37,988 bases of DNA, from contig JABHDC010000231.1 of the NCBI GenBank assembly GCA_018673255.1, positions 1 to 37,988 of the forward strand. The letters run 5' to 3'. Every line of letters begins with the position of its first letter. Position 1 is the stretch's first letter. This document shows positions 35,201-37,988 of this stretch, in pieces. The notes under the pieces are model-generated. The model was given only the letters and a program-made list of their open reading frames with translations. It ran no database searches and had not been told where the DNA came from. The position numbers and the translations under genes were made by a program. This DNA is from Gemmatimonadota bacterium (GTDB lineage: Bacteria; Latescibacterota; UBA2968; UBA8231).

Positions 35201-35595
35201 ACGAAACCTATGCTTCCGGATTTGTTGCCTGGCTGGTTTATACCTTCGGGGCGGCTGGTCTTTTCTACTTCTGGGTTGGCGTTGTGGGTGCGACCGAGGG
35301 GGGGCTGATTCGAACGCCCGTGGGGCTTGGCCTTTCACTTCTCAGTGGCGCCATCGCCTACGGTCTGTATCGGCGCTCGACACTGAGTTGGCCGGTGGCA
35401 CTATCGACAGCGATCGGCAATGTGGGCCTGGCCTTCGTACTCGTGCCCAATGACGTGCTGCAACTGGTCGCGGCGGGGATCTTCGTCGCCAATGCCTGCA
35501 TCCTGATCTGGATCCGCCATGATTTCCTGCCGAGCGACCACGACGGCATGCCAGGTGGGCAGTCGACATCAGCACCCGTGAACCCGGAGAAGTGA
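32284..35595 (+). CDS. Tandem-duplicated GldG-like transporter auxiliary protein
   Basis: GldG-type proteins are auxiliary subunits of Gld ABC transporters. A single GldG is usually about 500-560 residues; this product is 1103 and holds two homologous halves. Copy 1 (about 66-510) has GQRYSERIDLTEGQL, VFGDSDFATDGYFDLQGNGD and a TM at about 485-508. Copy 2 (about 520-970) has GDRYHKRFDVTQDNL, VIGDSDFARNQHFSQQGNGE and a TM at about 946-968. Offsets between matched motifs are steady at 453-461 residues. Three TMs precede copy 1, one lies between copies, and about four follow copy 2, so roughly ten in total. ATG 32284 has a very strong ribosome-binding site. The rest of each half is predicted periplasmic. 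Confidence 0.92.
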   Translation: MNLHVKKYSAAISAVGAVLLLAGFLSLVLRSGDSSLPFYVAGLGIACLVPAVLIDADLFRRYGRWLNAFWGTAMVLAIVGMLNFLGQRYSERIDLTEGQLHSLADLTVQTLEGLDRDAQALAFMEGGAHPELRSLLEQYVVHGGGRFGFEFIDPDRDPTRADAYGITAYNTLVIEVDGRRQNVTELTEKEITNRLLKVVRDRQEVVYVAVGHGEVPLTGQEGGALGRMRQRLQEIDYVVRDSLFLAREGRVPDDCRVLIIAGPQSPLLPMEAEAVSNFLDDGGAVLLLTDPGAITGMESLVERWGVILGDDFVIDTSGIGSLFGLDFTIPVATQYDDGHPITRKHRSGTVTSYEFVRSVQLDSQAVATTQMEAAALVFTSDQSWGEVDLEALRPGRGEVSVSFDEADLPGPVSLAVAVRDSARAGGRLVVFGDSDFATDGYFDLQGNGDLLLNAISWLAEDEQLIAIRPRDPGFRPIALNESQSEWVFWLTVVLLPGVVAALGFFVVSRGGRWSLRDLVTAAVGVALSLGVVALLNVIGDRYHKRFDVTQDNLFTLSSQSQDVLTQLDQSGKRATLRVFMNEQEGGRYQELLREFEYGSDAFDFEVIDPQKEALQVQQYGIRDRGSSILEVSGGGQLASERFSEQTEQALSNALLRAMGAGERRLRYTTGHAETDLTQVDGEGFSILSGRLKELNVEISPIASITELGEGDTADGQVLALLGPQSALSAAEQVALRRYLERGGDLLLLVDPGVVLGIEDLLAEGYGIDLGDDFIVDLSGLGQLLGTDVSVPVVISYADHPVTEQMGRSGMSYFPLARTVTSSPGAMGVTELAFTDQRAWGESDLSPLFSSDGGGAVEYNADRDRPGPLSLAVAVSAQGDSAAGENLTRIVVIGDSDFARNQHFSQQGNGELLVHAGRWLIEGEDALSIAERMPRFNPLMLEDEASDWILWLSVFLLPFAVALSGFVIMLRRGYETYASGFVAWLVYTFGAAGLFYFWVGVVGATEGGLIRTPVGLGLSLLSGAIAYGLYRRSTLSWPVALSTAIGNVGLAFVLVPNDVLQLVAAGIFVANACILIWIRHDFLPSDHDGMPGGQSTSAPVNPEK

Positions 35596-35599
35596 GGTC

Positions 35600-37069
35600 A
35601 TGCGTCTGAAGACGAACTTTGTCATCAGTGTGGTCTTCGCGGCTCTACTCGCCTTCGTCTATTTCTACGAGATCAAGGGTGGCGATGAGCGTGAATTGGA
35701 TGCCGAGAGAGCCCGTCAGGTCATCGATTTCAGTGATCACGAGGCACAGCGCCTGACGATCGCCGGGCCCGAAACGACCCTTGTGATCGAACGTCGCGAA
35801 ACGGGTTGGGAGATCCGCCAACCGATTGAGACCCATGCTGATTCAGAATCGATCGATCGGTATCTGAGAAACCTGAAGGAGACCGAGATTGAAGGCGAGC
35901 CCGTGCAGGACTCTGCCGCCGTCGCCGGCGACTCGGGTCTGCTCGCCCCTTACGGGCTGGATAGTCCGCGGTTGAGTGTGCACGTGGCGTTGGCTCCCAG
36001 CGCAGGAACCGAACTCGACACACTTCAATTCGGAATCGACACACCGACCCAGCGCTTCACCTATGTGCAGCTATCGGGTAAGAATCCGGAAGTTCGCACG
36101 GTGCGGGCCTGGCGGTATGACAATCTCGAGAAAGGGTTGTTCGATCTTCGCGACCGGCAGGTGTTGCATCTGGATCGTGATCAGGTCACCGAGTTGCGGC
36201 TGCAGCGCGTGGGGATGGCTGAGGAGGAGCAGATTGTCGCCATGCGTCGGGGAGGCGGATGGGAGCTGACATCGCCTCTGAAGGTGGCGGCAGAGGATGC
36301 TGCAGTCGACGAAATCCTCAACCGGCTCGGCAATGCAAAGATCGAGTCCTTCATCCATGAGCAGCCATCTGAAGCCGATCTGGAGCAAGCAGGTCTCGCC
36401 CCGGATCAGCACTTCATCCATCTCACGTTGCTGGAAGGAGAGGCGCATTCGGAGAGACATCTGAGAGTTGGCTCACGTCAGCAGCGTGGGGACCACTACG
36501 CCATGGATGTCAGCCGAACCCCCGTCTTCGTCGTCGATTCGACCCTCGTGTCGCAGCTGTCGAAGTCCCTTCAGGAACTGCGCGACCACCGTCCTTTCCG
36601 GGTGACGCCGACGGTTGACGGCATACAGATGACGCGACAGGGTGAGAGTCTCTATCGAGCTGTTCGGGATAGCAGTGGCGGATGGCGATTTGCTTCGCAC
36701 CCGGATCGTGAAGCCAAGGCATGGCGACTCAACGACTTGCTGACTGCTCTGGACGCAGTGCAGGTCGAAGAGTTCGTTGCCGATGCCGAGGATCTGAACA
36801 GCCTCGACGCTGGGGCCTACGGATTCGACAAGCCAGACCTGCAGCTTGGTCTGGAGCGCGATGATGGCGAACGCTTCCTGGTCGAGCTTGCCGAAGTGGA
36901 TGGCATGGTGTACGCCCGACGGTCGGATGTGCCGAGCATCTATGCGGTAGCTCAACAGAGCCTGACGGACCTCTCGCCTGATCTCGAGGAAGTTGCACTG
37001 GCCGTCGCCACCACGACCGCCGACAGCACGGCGGCGGGAGATGGTCAGTCGGGGAGTCGCGGGCAGTGA
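35600..37069 (+). CDS. DUF4340 protein, probable membrane-anchored partner of the GldG-like subunit
   Basis: DUF4340 genes commonly follow gldG-like genes, with unknown biochemical role. The 489-residue product has an N-terminal anchor (residues 7-24, FVISVVFAALLAFVYFYE) followed by a periplasmic region with repeated DUF4340-style units, for example ARQVIDFSDHEAQRLTIAG, GWEIRQPI and later GGWELTSPLKVAAEDAAVDE and GGWRFASHPDREAKAWRLND. Three such units suggest repeated domains. ATG 35600 is 4 bp after the GldG stop. Its TGA overlaps the next GTG, so translation is probably coupled. Confidence 0.88.
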   Translation: MRLKTNFVISVVFAALLAFVYFYEIKGGDERELDAERARQVIDFSDHEAQRLTIAGPETTLVIERRETGWEIRQPIETHADSESIDRYLRNLKETEIEGEPVQDSAAVAGDSGLLAPYGLDSPRLSVHVALAPSAGTELDTLQFGIDTPTQRFTYVQLSGKNPEVRTVRAWRYDNLEKGLFDLRDRQVLHLDRDQVTELRLQRVGMAEEEQIVAMRRGGGWELTSPLKVAAEDAAVDEILNRLGNAKIESFIHEQPSEADLEQAGLAPDQHFIHLTLLEGEAHSERHLRVGSRQQRGDHYAMDVSRTPVFVVDSTLVSQLSKSLQELRDHRPFRVTPTVDGIQMTRQGESLYRAVRDSSGGWRFASHPDREAKAWRLNDLLTALDAVQVEEFVADAEDLNSLDAGAYGFDKPDLQLGLERDDGERFLVELAEVDGMVYARRSDVPSIYAVAQQSLTDLSPDLEEVALAVATTTADSTAAGDGQSGSRGQ

Positions 37070-37988
37070 GTCGTCGCGCAGTCATCCGCCGGCTGTGCAT
37101 GGTGGCTGTCTGTGCCGTGCCCGGCTGGGTGTCCGCCGCTGCCATCGGGCAGCTCGGGATCGCCGCCACGGTCGATACGCACCAGGTCCACATTGCAGAT
37201 CCGGTTCGGCTCCACCTGCGCGTCGAGGGACTTGAGGTGTCGCAGCGAGCCCACTTTCCCCAGGACCTGAGTGCACAGTTACCTGAGCATGTGGTGGCTC
37301 GTCGGCTCGGCCCCATCGCAGCAGCTGACAGCGTGGCCAGCTACGATCTTCGCCTCTTCGAAGTCGGAGATGTGACGATTGAAGCACTGGATGTGAGCAT
37401 CATCGATGGGGGTGACACGCTCACGTTGCAGACCGCGCCCATCGATCTGCGTGTTGTCCCCCTGCGTGAAGAAGGGGAGACGGATCTGCGGCAGATCAAG
37501 CCGCCCTGGGCCATTGGTGGGGGCATCCCTATCTGGCTCGTCGTCCTCTTCGTCGTCTTGCTGATTGCGGCACTGGCCTGGGTCGCCTCGCGGTATCTGC
37601 TGAACCGTGCGCCTCCCGCTGTGAGGTTGCAACCATCGGCACCGACAGATTTCTCTCGCGAATTCTCTCGTATCGAGTCGATGGGATTGCTCGAACGGGG
37701 TGCCCTTAAGCTTTACTACACACACCTGGCTGATGTGCTGCGGCGATTGCTCGAAGAGCAGCTGCAGATCGAGGCGAGCGAGCGAACGACACAGGAGATC
37801 GCCACGGATGTGGCGCGACATTCATTGGCCTCCGAGGCTATCCATCGACAGATCCTGGAATTTCTGTCCGCAGCTGACCTGGTGAAATTCGCGCGTGCCG
37901 AGCCCCCGATCCAAGAGGCTCGAGCCATGCCGGCCCGTGGCCGACAGATCGTGATGGACCTCGCAGCACAACAGGCCGCCCGGGTTGC
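37066..37988 (+). CDS. BatD/DUF4381-like membrane protein, truncated by window end
   Basis: The frame is open to the last base; 307 codons are visible. It starts at GTG 37066 in a 4-bp overlap with the DUF4340 stop. Features are a signal peptide (about 1-25, ending GWVSAAA), a periplasmic beta-rich domain, DLRQIKPP (140-147, like the IKPP motif of BatD proteins), a single TM (about 153-176), and a cytoplasmic helical region with YYTHLADVLRRLLEEQLQIE and TTQEIATDVARHS, typical of DUF4381/BatD C-termini. These are normally found in MoxR-DUF58-Bat operons, so the MoxR pair at 28595-30485 is its likely partner. The remaining C-terminus is outside the window. Confidence 0.85.
   Translation, partial: MSRRAVIRRLCMVAVCAVPGWVSAAAIGQLGIAATVDTHQVHIADPVRLHLRVEGLEVSQRAHFPQDLSAQLPEHVVARRLGPIAAADSVASYDLRLFEVGDVTIEALDVSIIDGGDTLTLQTAPIDLRVVPLREEGETDLRQIKPPWAIGGGIPIWLVVLFVVLLIAALAWVASRYLLNRAPPAVRLQPSAPTDFSREFSRIESMGLLERGALKLYYTHLADVLRRLLEEQLQIEASERTTQEIATDVARHSLASEAIHRQILEFLSAADLVKFARAEPPIQEARAMPARGRQIVMDLAAQQAARV

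Noticed and set aside
37082..37821. Minus-strand open frames near the window end
   Set aside because: The plus-strand frame from GTG 37066 is continuous to the edge, overlaps the upstream stop, and has signal, TM and Bat-type motifs. The minus-strand frames have none.

Overview
This window is a bacterial chromosome segment of moderately high GC (about 55-60% by eye). The translation apparatus is bacterial. The later genes (lipobox lipoprotein, periplasmic-binding-protein fusion, Gld-type and Bat-type genes) suggest a Gram-negative organism, perhaps a deep lineage near the FCB group. I cannot name the phylum from sequence alone. Start codons are unusually mixed: GTG opens rpsJ, rpsC, rplF, rplR, secY, rpmJ and several later genes, and TTG opens rpsS, rpsE, rpsK and the sigma-54 activator.

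Region 1 (1-14791) is one co-directional translation superoperon: tuf (5' end cut by the window), then the S10, spc and alpha clusters in nearly textbook order through rplQ. It ends at a strong intrinsic terminator at 14753-14791. Two departures from the usual order stand out. rplC (L3) is absent between rpsJ and rplD, where only 8 bp remain. adk, map and infA are absent between secY and rpmJ. S14, S4 and L36 are all zinc-binding forms. The rpsM-rpsK and rpsD-rpoA spacers each carry two near-identical small hairpins followed by a larger one, which may be regulatory.

Region 2 (14825-19334) holds a TRAM/Fe-S RNA m5U methyltransferase (RlmD/TrmA family) starting 33 bp past the terminator, an unrecognised lysine-rich 458-residue protein, and a convergent PilZ-like protein. 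The last two genes meet at a perfect 30-bp palindromic bidirectional terminator.

Region 3 (19742-25041) is a proteolysis and regulation block: Lon protease, a sigma-54 activator whose receiver domain has lost its phosphorylation residues, and a convergent ClpX-like AAA+ protein with no N-terminal zinc domain and an extra C-terminal region.

Region 4 (25111-28475) holds an exported TPR plus periplasmic-binding-fold protein (LpoA-like layout), a FmdB-type zinc ribbon, and a TPR lipoprotein.

Region 5 (28595-window end) is a tight operon: MoxR ATPase, DUF58/vWA protein, ABC ATPase (GldA-like), ABC permease (GldF-like), a 1103-residue protein made of two fused GldG-like units, a DUF4340 protein, and a BatD/DUF4381-like membrane protein cut off by the window end. 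It joins the MoxR/Bat module and the Gld-type ABC module in one transcription unit, and is the best candidate here for an under-described system.

The only gene-free stretch over 300 bases is 19335-19741, between the divergent PilZ-like and lon genes. It holds a candidate promoter and a leader hairpin for the PilZ-like gene. I saw no rRNA, tRNA, CRISPR array, insertion sequence or phage gene.
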